Below, piece after piece: positions 38,400-55,877 of a stretch of DNA of 64,000 bases (position 1 is the first letter of the stretch; each line of letters starts with the position of its first letter). The stretch lies in assembly GCA_037975125.1 (NCBI GenBank), contig CM075856.1, positions 2,731,934 to 2,795,933 of the forward strand, given 5' to 3'. A program made the position numbers and the translations under genes. Origin of the DNA: Latrodectus hesperus (taxonomy: Eukaryota; Arthropoda; Arachnida; Araneae; Theridiidae). The notes under the pieces are model-generated. The model had not been told where the DNA came from, searched no databases, and saw only the letters and a list, made by a program, of their open reading frames with translations.

Positions 38400-38815
38400 A
38401 TGTAATCAATTAAATTAATTCCACTTCTACGTCAATAATAAAAATGTTACTTTCAGTGATCTACATTTCATACGGCCGACAATTTTCATTGAAGTTGAGA
38501 AAATTTCATAGATAAAATTGTGAAAGTAAAAACTTTTAACGAATACCAAGGCCAGCAAAGATTAGTGATCGTAATCCAAGAAAGGGCTTATGGGACAGTC
38601 TTGGTATCGCGTTTGATTTAAACTTTTTCTCCTTGTATTAAATGCTCTGAAGACATCAATGCGATAAAAATAAACAATAATTTCCCAAGCTATGGCTAAA
38701 AGCGTTCTTTTGAGTTTAAGTTCATCGCGAAATGTGTGTACAAATCAAGGAAGATTACATTTCATATTAAGCTTTTTAATATAAGCATATTAAGCTTTGA
38801 AAATATAAACCTGGG
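38400..38815. other. Spacer
   Basis: Nothing recognised. Confidence 0.45.
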
Positions 38816-39595
38816 GCCTGAGCAGCTACCAGGCGCGTCGGTAGGCGGTGGATCACCGAACGTCCTGTAGGAATGACAGGATAGCCTTGAATATAGAATC
38901 AGAGGCCGCGAACCAGCTCCCGTAAACCCTGGTGTTATGCGTTCCGTGCCTAGGGCTAATTGGCACCCCGGTATTGGTGTCTTAACGGAGCCTCTAGTTG
39001 CCTGGCAAACTTCTAGAGTAATTTGCCTTGCCCAGTTTCTCAGGCAATGCTGGGTGGACTTATATTACCTGAGCTTATAAATTGTTATCTTGTGGCTGAA
39101 AAGACACAAGAAATAACAATCCTTCCTGCATCTACAGGTGATGCCTCTGAAGTTGACCTTGCTGAAAAAGACAAGTGAACTCAGAGGCTGTCTTGTAAAG
39201 GAGCAGTAATGAATCCTTCACTTGAGGTAGAAATGACCTCCAAACCATCTTCTGGTGAAAGTCAGGAAGCTATCCCTAGTATGACTGACTCTCTGACCAG
39301 ATGGGACTATTTCAGCAAGACCCTATCTGCTGGAAATGTCATACGCAAGAGGAAACGGCAGAGCATATCATTTATGAATGCCAGGCTCTTGCCCTCCCTA
39401 GATTAACCTCTTTAGGCATCATCGATACTAGAGAGTTACACCTAGAATCCATTAAAGGGTTATCGGAATTTATTAATAAAGTGGGTGACCCGAGCAACTG
39501 AACTAGGAAACATTGGGTTTGGAGTTAATGGTACAAAATGCTGATAAAAGCAGAGGTGCCCAATGACATACAAACCCAATTCTAGAAGAAGAAGC
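38816..39595 (+). mobile_element. Internally deleted LINE: 5' region joined to ORF2 C-terminus
   Basis: GC-rich 5' part (GCGCGTCGGTAGGCGGTGGA near 38833) looks like a LINE 5' UTR and leads to an ATG at 39209. That frame (MNPSLEVEMTSKPSSGESQE) resembles the low-complexity start of an ORF1. Near 39299 the sequence jumps to the end of ORF2: in another frame, DPICWKCHTQEETAEHIIYE encodes the C-terminal Cys/His motif, ending GLSEFINKVGDPSN with stop at 39499. A 3' UTR and a GAAGAAGAAG tail (about 39583-39595) follow. Endonuclease, reverse transcriptase and RNase H are absent. Both termini appear preserved, so it may be a non-autonomous derivative rather than a 5' truncation. Confidence 0.72.
39301..39501 (+). 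pseudogene. LINE ORF2 C-terminal remnant in the deleted element
   Basis: Sixty-six codons holding CWKC...ETAEHIIYEC, the zinc-binding-like CX2C...HX4C motif that ends ORF2 in many arthropod LINEs. The first methionine is incidental; the true frame enters from the deletion junction. Confidence 0.75.
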
Positions 39596-41473
39596 TTTGA
39601 AGCCTTCGTCTTGTGCTATTCCTTTTTTCTAAATTCTGTTTTGGAATATTTTTTATGACTTTTATTGCATCGTCTTCAAATTATGCATTCTATGGAATGT
39701 TTTTCAAAATTTTTCTGTGTTTTAATATGTTGTGAAAGACTAAAGTTATGAATATTATGCATTTTTTAATGTTATGAACTTATCGTTCACAGTTTCCGAA
39801 TAATCCACGAAAATATGTATTTAAAGTTATTTTTTCAGATAAGAATAATTGTACAATTTTAATCGCAAAAAATTATTAGCAAAGTTTTTTTCTATATTTT
39901 CTATGTATGGCATATTGTGCATTTTTAGCACACAATGTAGAATTCTTATAAAAAGTTTTGATTCCTATAGTTGTTTTATTGATATTATGATTTCAAGGAC
40001 AAATCACTTCACAGAAAATTAAATTGTTAATTGCAGATTTTATTTTTAAAAAAATTTTGAAATTTTTCTATGAAATCCTAGTATTGTTCCATGATTTTAA
40101 ATATTGAAATGTAAACTTCATTATTTTTTTGTGTGTTATTCTTCGAATTGTGATCAGAAAAGAGATCTATTTTTGATATTTCTATTCTATTATGGAATCT
40201 TTATGTCCAATGGTAGAAAATTTAGACACATTTTTTTATTTGAATTTCTTTCACCATCAGCAATTTTAATTTTTATTTCATATTTATTTTATCATTTGCT
40301 TATTATCTTTAAATTTTAAATTGTATTTGTTTCAATCTACTTTCACTTTATTCATATTTTACATTTCACCTGCTTTTTCATATTTGAGAGTCTTTTCTTT
40401 TAATTTAAATTTCACTGCGTATTTTCCGGCGTGGGAAAAGAGGCGTATACTTCTACCATTGTGACGCCTTCTTTAATGGGCGGTATCAGATTTGGATGTA
40501 AAACTTGAATGTAATAGCATTGGATTCAACTAATACATAATAATAAAGTAAAAGTTTGCATTTTCATCGAATATATATTCTAACTTCAAAAATACGAATT
40601 TTATAGTATTTTTTAACATACTACTAAATTACACAACACAAGTTTTTTTTTAACATTTACTCCCTATTTTCACCTGTTAGTGAGGGCGTGGTCTTCGTCA
40701 TATTGCAGTTAATTGCTTTTAGACTAACTCCTGTAATTTATTTTATGGAGCTAACCATTGTCCTTATGTGAAAATACTGAACCTGGTCTAGGATCTGGTC
40801 TAAATTTTGCTGTGAGGTTTCTAGCAGGAAGCCATTTGCCTCTGTACTAGTTAAAAATTGTGGGACCTAATGAAGTTGCCTAAGAGATGGAGAAGACATA
40901 GCTTCAGGAGCATACTTACCTAACTCCGTTAAGCTTCCCGAGAGATAGTGAAAAATTCAAGAATATTTATACAAGATCTTGCAATGCAAGAGAGAAATAC
41001 ATAGAGATTTAAACAATTCTTGAGGACATCGAGTGTGTGTAATATAAGAATAACATAAATACATAATAAAATATTTTAAAAAAAATCACATACATTTCAT
41101 AGGATCAATGGAAGTACTCCCTGGGCTAAAATTGGGTTTGCATGACAGTGTTATGGGTAAGTTATTTAATCTGTTTATTTTGCACATTTAAATCTTATTA
41201 TTATAAAAATATTTAACTAAATATAAACAGGAAAATTAGCTTATGTTTTGGTGTAGGTAGAAATGGTGCCATCCGCTGATAGTATCGTCGTAACTGATTA
41301 ATGTCGTAGCGTTTGTTTACCAGCAAACATTCGTTTACCAACAATTAATGGGTTGGAGATTCTAAGAGTGTACTGACAATTTCTTTACACTAAATTGATG
41401 GAGTTAAAATAGAAAGGTGGCAACAATTTAATAGACATAAGATATGATTGCTAGAAGTTAATAGTCGTTGGTT
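39596..41473. other. AT-rich spacer, last part probably the 3' UTR of the Jockey-type LINE
   Basis: No gene recognised. Bases from about 41110 to 41473 lie downstream of the minus-strand LINE stop and may be its 3' UTR, but I cannot locate its tail. A stretch at 40750-40960 has normal complexity but no frame I recognise. Confidence 0.4.
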
Positions 41474-43603
41474 TTAGACGAAGTACTGCTCTTGGCCTAC
41501 GAAAGAATTTAGGGTCATACGGGTTATAGTTAATGATATTTTGTACTGCCATGTTTTTTCTATACTATATAATTTGCTGTAGAATTTAAATGCAAGGTGT
41601 TTTATAAAGTGGCTAAGGGTTAATATACCTAAGTCCTTTCTAATTTGGGCATTCCTGAAATAATATTCCGCTTTCGAAATAACCCAAAGGATTTTATTTT
41701 GTTGCCTTTCGAGGTTATTTATGGAAGTCACACAAGTACCACCCCATATCTTGCAGGCGTACGTTATTATGGGCCTGATGTACATTTTGTAAATTAGAAT
41801 TTTATTGCTCATAGATACGCTTGAGTTTTTCGCTAGGTTCTGTGTGTGCTCTGGTGGCGCTCTGTTAGCTTTAGTTTTTATCTCGTTAATATGTGGCCTC
41901 CACGTTAGTCTTTTATCGAGGATTACTCCAAGATATTTTGTTTGTGGGGACCATTGTATTTCGTTTCCAAAAATTTTTAGTTTTGGTATTCTTTTTTTTT
42001 TTTTTTGAGAAAAAGAACCGCAGTGCATTTGTCCGTGTTAATTTTGATTTTCCATCTGACTAACCAGTTTTCAATTTTCTTAATATGAGCAGTAAGGTAT
42101 GTATGTATGGTGTCAAGGTCTTTGTGTGTGGTCATGATAGCAGTGTCGTCTGCAAATAGTGAGAGCAAGGTTTCGTTGTGCTGTGGGAAGTCATTAATGT
42201 AAATGTTGATTAAAAATGGGCTGAGGAGGGATCCTTGAGGAACACCAGCCTCTATAGTTTTAACTGTGGATAGAGGTGATTATTGAGTATGACCTGGAAG
42301 GTTCTTTGATCGGGATATAGTTTTTTAATAAGAAAAATAAGTTGTGTGAGAAATTTATATTGAATAAGTTTGTAGATCAGACCCGTGTGCCAAACGTGGT
42401 CAAAACTTTTTCAATGTCGATGTAAAGAGCCCTGTCGACTGTTTGTTGCTGAGCGACACTGCGATCTTTTCCGCTGTTCTCAGGAGCTGGTGAGAAGTAA
42501 ATAATTTTTTGCGAAAACCAAATTGTTGGGGAATTATGACTTTGTTTCTTCAGAACGATGGAATTTTTGGAGAATAAATTTTTCTGCTGGTTTCGCTAAC
42601 GAGGGTAGCAGTGAGATTGGTCGATAGCTGGATGGCATTTGTGGATTTTTCCCAGGTTTTTTGATGGGTACAACCAGTGCCTTTTCCCAAGCATCAGGGA
42701 AATAAGTTATTCTATTAACGTCGTTTATGATGTTCGTAATGCAGCAAACAGCAACAATTGGAAGTTGCCTTAGCATTTTGTTTGAAATTGCATCTCTCCC
42801 TGTGCTTTTGTTCGGTTTTAAGCTGAAAATAGCATTTTCTAGTTCTGATGCTTTAACTGGTTCAGAATTCCAGCAACTATTCTGTTTGCTTGAATTTAGG
42901 TAATTTAGCTCCTGTTTTTCAATATTTGATTGATGTGCTAAGCTTTCTAAGTCGTTTAATTTGAATTGGACCACGAGACCATTAGCAATAAGATCGGGTT
43001 TTTTCGCATTTGATATTGCGACAGTGGAGCCATCTCTTAGAACAGGGAAGGACTGTTTATCTGTTTTGGCTTTTCTGATTGCACGCCAAAATGATTCGTT
43101 TTCAAGATTAAGTTTGGTTAAGTAATCACTCCAGGTTTTGTTATTATGAGCAGCGATTTCTTTTTTAATTGTATTTCTTAGGGAGTTTATTTTGCGCTTG
43201 ATATCAGGGATGCGATAGGTTTGATATTGTTTTCTGAGCCTATTTCTTTGTTTGATTAGATCAAGAATATATTTAGGGATAATTGTATTACTTTTTCTTT
43301 TAATTGCAGTACTGTTTGACTCGAGAGCTCTTTGAATTACGTTAGTAATAAAAATTACGTTTCTAACAATCTCGCTGGGGTTGTTACCATTGTGTATATT
43401 ATTAATGTGGATTTGATCGTTGATTGCGGCTCTAAATTTTTTCCAATTTACAGTTATTTTAATGAATTCATCTTTATCATTGTTTATGTTGCCGAAAATT
43501 ACGACTACTGGATAATGGTCCGATGGGAGATCTTCCACTGTAGTGATATCAGCAGGAGGGGGGGGCGTTGCTTACCACAATCAGATCATTGAATCCTTTG
43601 TAT
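41474..43603 (-). pseudogene. Jockey-type LINE ORF2, 5' truncated and frameshifted
   Basis: Minus strand, about 2.1 kb. The frame enters at the end of the endonuclease (DLPSDHYPVVV, the SDH motif). The linker follows with WSDYLTKLNLENESFWRAIR and LKPNKSTGRDAISNKML, then the reverse transcriptase motif SSYRPISLLPSLAK near 42620. The catalytic motif LFADDTA lies near 42155 and the thumb region TKYLGVILDKRLTW near 41925, then LERQQNKILW. It stops at 41474. Frame breaks: a C8 run at 43557-43564, a break in RT near 42535, and an A-run of about 15 at 41991-42006. The motif set and absence of RNase H fit the Jockey clade. Confidence 0.9.
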
Positions 43604-48639
<5,036 letters not shown>

Positions 48640-49110
48640 TAGCGTATGTAAAGGGTGTAGGAGGGTTCTGAAAATATTGCACTCGTTGGCATAATGCTAA
48701 AACGGAGTGATTTTTCGATATCTAAAAGGGCATGATCACTGGCTTTCGGTCCAAGGGTGGAAGCATTTCCAAAATAGATACGTCTATGAACTGTTCGCTA
48801 GCTGCTGAAGAGAAATTATACCGTGCATGGCAAAATGTGTCCAAAATCAGCGACGAGGCAATTCATGTACACCACTGGTCACAGATAAGAACGATAGCTG
48901 CAGAGATATGTTCCGGTGAATAGACACTGAACCGTTGAGCAACTGACCACCCAGATGAACCGAAGTAATGTCTCCAAAACTACTGTTTAGGGAACATTGT
49001 TGCACCTGAGTCTGTCTCCGAAATGGACGCTTGGCTCAATCACCAATGTTCATCCCCGACGAATGCTATAATTTGCAACTGGACTTCTACTGATTGGTGA
49101 CATCCATTGT
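48640..49110 (+). pseudogene. Tc1-like transposase N-terminal relic
   Basis: Plus strand. ITGFRSKGGSISKI near 48735 is the first helix-turn-helix. After frameshifts, a VEQLTTQMNRSNVSKTTV stretch at about 48935-48985 is the second, followed by a GTLLHLSLS remnant corresponding to the RTLHRMGLRSR motif. A diverged NVHPRRML segment is followed by a TWTSTD-like end near 49090. The catalytic core is absent. The lineage looks different from the 4-kb element. Confidence 0.68.
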
Positions 49111-49189
49111 GTGTGTATGGTGGTTCTGACTCTGATTTGCTATATATGTCTTGATTAATTCATAATATGTGCGGTTCTATGGATCTGTA

Positions 49190-49760
49190 TAAAAAATTTA
49201 TTCAACTATAAGTGACAAATGCAGTTAGTTTGGGTCCCTGGATATTCAAGGATGGCAGGCCGTGAAGTCGCTGACTCATTGGCGAAAGCAGCAACGATGA
49301 GTCAATATAGTGTACGTTCCATTTCTCCTGAAGATCTGGAACAACACATGAGAAAACTTTTCTTTAAGGAAAGACTCGATCAATGTAAAAATGGCAAATA
49401 TGCTGAAGCGTTCACTCATCTCATATCTATGCGCAAAAAATCATAGGCTATAAACGAAATTCGGAACAGAAGACGTATGATTGGCCAGAGCTAGAGCAAG
49501 ATCTTTCCCTACCAATTCGGTTCTATTTAGGTTTAATCTGAGACAGATCGCTGTCAATGCTGTGAATGTGAAACCATAGATCATATTCTCCTAAATTGTT
49601 CTTCATACTAACATCTCAAGAGACCCTTAACGGAAAATATGTTAGCAATAGGAGCATTATCATTCTCTTGGATATTTGCACTATCTTCAAAGCTGAAAAA
49701 TAAAATTCTTCCTTGCTGCGAATTTCTTCGTCTATCTAAAATATTTTATTCTTAATGATA
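49190..49760 (+). pseudogene. LINE fragment: RNase H end and ORF2 C-terminus
   Basis: QLVWVPGYSRMAGREVADSL at 49221 onward is the last RNase H motif (VPGHSGxxGNExAD), followed by SLAKAATMSQ. After a stop at 49444 the frame continues with several stops to CQCCECETIDHILLNCSS near 49560-49610, the C-terminal Cys/His motif. 5' truncated at about 49190; no poly-A or AAC tail recognised. Confidence 0.8.
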
Positions 49761-49769
49761 TAAAAAGTG

Positions 49770-50035
49770 AAATTTGGTAACGTCTAACATCCTTGAGCAG
49801 TCCTCTATCACAAATTTTCTTAGGCTGAATTATCTGCTTATATCAAGACATATCTCTCAGTGTTCACCGACTAATTAAAGGACTTTAACTGACTTTTCTT
49901 AAATAATGTTAGTCAATTGCCTATAAATTATCTCCAGATATCTTCTTCAATGTGAGCTGCAAGCATTTTAGTATAGAGCTCCAAAAGTGTCCACCTTAAC
50001 CTACCAATAAGCAACATAATTAAGTAAGAGGGGCC
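49770..50035. other. Spacer
   Basis: Nothing recognised. Confidence 0.45.
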
Positions 50036-50343
50036 GTTGTTGTTGTTGTAGTTGTTGCACCAGCATACGTCCCTGTACCTAGTCCTGAGATGGACTTTAC
50101 CAGTTGGATAGAAGCAGCCGGATGGAGTCTTCGTCATTTAGAAGCAGGGAGCAAGCAGAAGATTCCTAAGACTTGACCGGCCACCCTCAGATGCGTCACC
50201 TCACCTGGAGGACATTGCGGCCAGATTTAGTGTGTCCCGACCGCCTTTAGCGAAAACAACGGAACCTTGGCCAGCCTGGGACTCAATCTCACTTACTTCT
50301 GAAAGTGAGAATGATTCCCTCATTAACCGGGCCCCATAGCCTC
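50036..50343 (-). mobile_element. tRNA-derived SINE, head IV + tail C
   Basis: Minus strand. 5' tRNA-like part: GGCTATGGGGCCCGGTTAAT, CTCACTTTCAGAAGTAAGTG and B-box-like GAGATTGAGTCCCAGG at about 50290-50275. The body contains GGCGGTCGGGACACAC. Tail C runs CTGAGGGTGGCCGGTCAAG to ATGCTGGTGCAACAACTAC and ends in (AAC)n (plus-strand GTTGTTGTTG at 50036). Confidence 0.85.
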
Positions 50344-50599
50344 AATTTTGGGATGGGATATAAAATTATAAAGGAAAACAATGGTACAAAAATACATAGG
50401 ATTATGAAATTACTAGAATATGTAGGATCACAAAGTTGCAAAAATAGGTGGAATTACACACTTACAGGAATACATAGTATTACAAATATATGAAAATACG
50501 AAGGATTACAATTAATGACTTTAAAAAGAAAAATACACTGAAAAAAATGAATTTGAAGAGGAGCTCATAAATCAAGAACAGTCTATTTAAAAGAGTCCA
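50344..50599. other. Spacer with degenerate short repeats
   Basis: Variants of ATACATAGGATTA / TACAAAAATA recur between 50380 and 50510. No gene. Confidence 0.5.
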
Positions 50600-50912
50600 T
50601 TAAAACAGGTTGAAGCTGCTATTTGCTTAGTAAAGTGTATGCACTTAGGCTGAGTACTTAAGTCCAAGTACTTAGCCTTGGAATATTAGCAGAGGAAGGC
50701 CAATGATGATTCTTCTTGAACCACGTGAATAAGCACTCTTGACTAATAAGGAAGTTCATTAGTTGGTTTAATTTTCAGCACGTTTCTAGTTAATGAACCA
50801 TTGCTTTGCAGGGGTTGATAAATGCCACGTGGAAGTGAGTGGGCAGACCGTGAGATAGTGTATTAGTTCTCCCTCGTTACCACAGGTACAATTTGGGGTG
50901 TCCGCTAGACCC
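50600..50912 (-). pseudogene. LINE ORF2 C-terminal fragment
   Basis: Minus strand, starting at about 50907: TPNCTCGNEGELIHYLTVCP is a clear C-terminal CxC...H...C motif. LTSTWHLSTPAKQWFIN and a stop near 50796 follow. Conserved-looking text continues in another frame (LKLNQLMNFLISQECLF) to about 50700, so a frameshift is likely. It lies 3 bases from the 5' end of the next SINE. No open frame of useful length remains. Confidence 0.7.
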
Positions 50913-50914
50913 AC

Positions 50915-51304
50915 CCTGTAGTAGCCTAGTGGTCAGGGCATCGGCCCTCCGTCTGGAAGGGTGAGGTTCGATTCCCAATGCCGCCAAAGACCCACCGAGT
51001 ACATGCGACATGCGTGCTCGTTAAATCCGTGGAATCGAAAGTCCTGTGGTCGGTCGTTGAGCAGTTACCATGGGTGCAATGGTCTGGAGAAAATTTTCTC
51101 CCCTTCAGATCAATGCCAAAATTGAGGGAGTGGATCCTCTGGTGGTGCCATCTATCGGTAAATTTCAAAAAGAACAAAGACGTACTTTCATCTTCTTGTG
51201 CTCTGGTTAAACGAAAGATGCTCTCTATTGACTTAAATTCGCATCGCCAACTGCATAGCGAGCTTGGCTTGTCCAAGTGTCATAAGTAACAACAACAACA
51301 CACA
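50915..51304 (+). mobile_element. tRNA-derived SINE, head II + tail B
   Basis: Plus strand, about 390 bp. A-box-like TAGCCTAGTGGTCAGGGC at 50922, anticodon-arm-like CCCTCCGTCTGGAAGGG, and B-box-like GAGGTTCGATTCCCAATG at 50964. A longer body contains AAATCCGTGGAATCGAAAGT, ACCATGGGTGCAATGGTCTG and GATGGTGCCATCTATC-like words. Tail B follows (ACTTTCATCTTCTTGTGCTC to GAGCTTGGCTTGTCCAAGTG), then (AAC)n at 51288-51302. The tail is shared with head-I copies at 9.8 and 18.5 kb. Confidence 0.92.
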
Positions 51305-51589
51305 TTAAATAAGAGTTTTAATTATTTTTCTATTAAGTACACATTAAAAGTATTTCTGTACTAGTACAGCACACATGCTTTTAAAATTGTTTTTTTTAAT
51401 CAAAAAATTTGTAAGATAGATATAATAACTTATAATTTGAAACGAGCAATAACTAAAAATGGTCTTTATTTACTTTTCTCTTATAAAAAGCTATTTTGAT
51501 CTCAATCTCTTAAATTCACCATGAAAAGATATATAAAAAAGAATAAATAAATAACTGACACCTTTCTTAGTTTGTCGCGAATTCTCAGT
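51305..51589. other. AT-rich spacer
   Basis: Nothing recognised. Confidence 0.5.
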
Positions 51590-52105
51590 AAATAACAAAG
51601 GAGTTTCTGCCGAGGAAGGGAGTGAGGGGGTGTATGTGGAGCATCTAAACAAAATCTGTTATTTTCCTTTTTACACTGTGATGAGAGTTCGATTTGCAGC
51701 ACCTGATTCCACTCCTTTTTAGAAGCTTTTACCGTGGGAGGGGGGCTTCTGTTGTTGCATTAAAGCATCCCAGACGACTGTGTCATTAACAGGTCGTCTG
51801 CCAAGTCGATGAACGGCCCCTTTTCACCTACTAAATGCCTTCGATTCGAAAATGCATTTCACCCGTCTTTCTTTTTTGAAAAATGCATTGCTGTAGGGAA
51901 CAATTCATAACCGGGGAGTGCATTCTATAAAGTGCTAAAAGCGTTCGCCCTCTCAAAAAAAGTGATAGGAAAAGGAGTGGATCTGGAAAACAGGGAAAGA
52001 AATATAAATAAAAAGAGAACGAGAGAAGAATAAAAGTAAATACAATTTGTAAATGGTAAAATGATTGGAAATGCAAGGCCCCTTTTGGGGGATCCCGTAC
52101 ATATT
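51590..52105. other. Unexplained island of higher complexity
   Basis: Contains GAGTGAGGGGGTGTATGTGG, ACCGTGGGAGGGGGGCTTC, GACGACTGTGTCATTAACAG followed by GTCGTCTGCC, and AGGCCCCTTTTGGGGGATCC at 52077. No transposon landmarks and no convincing frame. Similar in character to the islands at 9.2, 28.0 and 32.9 kb. Confidence 0.4.
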
Positions 52106-52380
52106 TTGATTTGAAATACTAAGAAAATGCATTTAAGAAATTTTTTTAGTTGTTTTTAAAAAAATATTACAAGTTTTTTGGAATATAATTTGAACTTATA
52201 TCAAATTAAGCTTTCTAAAATGAAAATGAAATGTTGCGTATCCAAAAAATGTTTTTTAGTATTCTTATTCATACTCAAATATACAAAATACATTCAGGAT
52301 TAATTCTTTAAGAATAATATAAAATATTTTTAAAAAGCTCAATATTTTATATTATACCATTTTTTTAATAAATTGTATGT
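52106..52380. other. AT-rich spacer
   Basis: Nothing recognised. Confidence 0.5.
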
Positions 52381-52511
52381 GTTGTTGTTGTTGCTTATGA
52401 CACTTGGACAAGCCAAGCTCGCTATACCTTTGGCAGTGCGAATTAAGTCAATAGAGAGCGTCTTTCGTTTGGATAAGAGCACCACGAAGGTGAAAGTACG
52501 ACTTTGCTCTT
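52381..52511 (-). mobile_element. SINE tail B only (severely 5' truncated)
   Basis: Minus strand: only tail B is present, from AGCAAAGTCGTACTTTCACC at about 52508 to GGCTTGTCCAAGTGTCATAA and (AAC)n at 52381. The start coincides closely with the tail-B boundary seen in other copies. Confidence 0.9.
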
Positions 52512-53148
52512 TTTAAGGTTGAAGAAAATTGAAGTCATTATTTTTCAACATACGGAATACTCTTTTTATTATACTGCATAAAATAAAGTAAAAGTATTTA
52601 TAAAATTTAAAGTCATATAAATAAATTGCTGAATTTAGTAATATTTTGGTTAATACAGTATTTCAATAGTAAGTTTGTTGATTTGATAAAAGTATTGAAA
52701 TTAAAAATATTCTAAGAGCAAATGTGATAAAAAATAATGAAATTATGATTTAAATATAACGATTTATTTAAACATTCTATACATTTTCGTAAAAAGTATG
52801 TCTTTAATTTAAGATATACGTCGCATGTTGTAATAGATTTTCTAACTATACATTAGGGAGATGAATGTCTAACTGAAAGCTGTGAATAATACTCTTAATG
52901 ATCAAAATGTTCAATATATTTACCTAAAACATTTTCCCACACGTCAAATAGCAGAGGAATGTCTTGGTTAGCTTAACGCCATGAGCCACCTGTTCAATTT
53001 CATACTTTGTAAACTCACCGAAAGTATTCAGAACCTTAATATTTGTGCATCGACATAAATAAGCGGTATTTGGAAGATGCCAAGTCTGGATTATACGTCG
53101 GCTCTCCAAAAATTTCATAACTAATGATTATCAATGTATCTTGTAATC
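52512..53148. other. AT-rich spacer
   Basis: Nothing recognised. Confidence 0.5.
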
Positions 53149-53523
53149 TGTTGCTGTTACTTATGACACTTGGACCTGTCAAGCTCGCTATGCCGTTGAA
53201 TATGTGAATTTAAGTCAGTAAGGTGCATCTTTTGTTTAACAAAACCACAAAAGTGAAAGTACGACTTTCCTCTAAGCTCCTCCTATAGATGGCACCACGG
53301 AAGATCTACTTCCTCAATTTTGACATTGATCTGAAGGGGAAGTACATTTCTCCAGACCTTTGCAGCCATTGTAACTGCACAATGACCGACCACGGGATTC
53401 GATTCCACAGATTTAACGAGCACGTGTATTGCATGTACTCGGTGGTTCTTTGGCCGCTTTGGGAATCGAACCCTACCTTTCCACACGGAAGACTGATGCC
53501 CTAACCACTAGGCTACCAAGGCC
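53149..53523 (-). mobile_element. tRNA-derived SINE, head II + tail B
   Basis: Minus strand, same structure as 50915-51304. A-box-like TAGCCTAGTGGTTAGGGC near 53515, B-box-like AGGTAGGGTTCGATTCCC near 53475, a body with AAATCTGTGGAATCGAATCC, and tail B ending AAGTGTCATAAGTAACAGC. The AAC repeat is short and degraded. Confidence 0.9.
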
Positions 53524-54445
<922 letters not shown>

Positions 54446-54450
54446 AATTT

Positions 54451-54468
54451 TGGGGGTTCAGGCCGAGA
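54451..54468 (+). other. Putative primer binding site
   Basis: TGGGGGTTCAGGCCGAGA begins 5 bases after the 5' LTR. A minus-strand primer site should begin TGG (complement of tRNA CCA). The first nine bases resemble the tRNA-Pro site of some retroviruses, but the rest differs, so the primer tRNA is uncertain. Confidence 0.6.
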
Positions 54469-55877
54469 TCTGAATTTCAGATAAAATTTAATTTTGAATT
54501 ATAATTTTAAAATTTTAACCTCTCGGAGTTTTCATCGAATTATCTTCATCGAATACCCAGTACTGGGCAGAGCCACTGGACAAAGCTACTGGGCAGAGCA
54601 AAATCGACAAACAGCTCCGGAACCAGCGAATTTAACTACGAGAATCTCCGAAGCAGAGCCACATCGAATCCAGCGAAACATCGAAACCGCAATCTCTGAG
54701 ACCCAGCGACGATCCAGCGAAACCACAATCTCTGAGATCCAGCGACAATCCGGCGACACAACTCATCGAGCAACAATCCTGCAAATTGAGAGTCAACCGC
54801 GCGACAACTGATCGCGAAGCGCTCCCAATTCCTCAACACCGGTTCTCCTGCGAATTTCCAGCGAATTTCATCGAATAGAAAGAGTGTCTCCAGCGAAACC
54901 CAACGAATCGCGTCAAAAGCAAATCATCCCAGCAAAGTTTCGACCTAGTGAAAAACCAGCGATAAAAATCTACGAATCGAGCTACGAAAGAAAAACCACA
55001 CCTACGTTAGCGAGTGGTGAGTGCCGAAAAAAAATTCTCCGAAAATACCGTCGAAATACATCATCGAGAACATCATCAAAAAAGTGTGCTTCAAGTGAAA
55101 TTTGTGTTTGTGCGCGTTCAGTTCAATGTGTGTGATAAAATCAAGAATCAGCTCCAATATTTAACAATTCAAACGTATCTAACAGTTTTACCCATACATT
55201 TATAATCCTCTTTCAATTTATTGCATTTTTGCTGACTCAGAACTACGATCTATTTTTTATAGCAATACCAGTGCAAGAGTTTATTTTCAAATTTGAGTGA
55301 CTAATGATTTGGCAATCGTCCAGATGCAACGTTTCGTTCAAGTGATTTAAGTTTCTTGATAATATTTCTGTCTGTTAATGATTCCATTTTTCAAAACAAC
55401 CGATTCTCTTACTGCATTAATTTTATTTTTTTGGTATTCAAGAGAGATTATTTTATTTTATTTATTTGTGGTGAAACATATTTTATGCTTATATCTTTCA
55501 GTTTTATTTTCACTTATATTTTAAAGCCTTCATATAAAAATAAGAAAGAAATGCAATGAAATTTTGGTGCATGCATAAATATTAATAGCATATTATTATT
55601 TTATATATATTGTATACTGTGTTAAATTATTTTTCATTTTTAAACAAAATCCAAGATAGTTTGTTTTTATATTTTCATTCTCAGTGCATTTATATATTTT
55701 CAGTGCCAGAATTTTCAGGTAATTGATTATTTTATATTAAGAAATTATATACTATATTGCATTTTATTTTTTATATTTGAATTATTTTGAAAGGTTTCAA
55801 ACTAAAATTGATCTAAGCACTTTCTAAATAAGTAAAAGGTTTTATTTTGTTAAAAAGCAAATTAATTGATTCTCTGA
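54469..55877 (+). other. Leader of the Gypsy element
   Basis: About 1.4 kb between primer site and start codon, unusually long. The first 650 bases are GC-richer and full of CCAGCGA-like words, with a 36-bp tandem duplication at 54680-54757 (AATCTCTGAGACCCAGCGAC, repeated once with changes). Frames of 105 and 83 codons here look like translated low-complexity sequence. The second half (55140-55877) is AT-rich. Possible packaging or internal translation-start function is inference. Confidence 0.6.

Noticed and set aside
40912..40921. ATACTTACCT, identical to the 5' end of U1 snRNA
   Set aside because: Similarity stops after ten bases; the rest of the U1 stem-loops and the Sm site are not visible.
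50922..50990. tRNA gene candidate with good A and B boxes
   Set aside because: Acceptor arms do not pair, and the copy continues into a SINE body and tail seen elsewhere in the window.
54494..55135. Separate small genes in the Gypsy leader
   Set aside because: Frames are low-complexity, built on CCAGCGA-like words, and have no protein family features.
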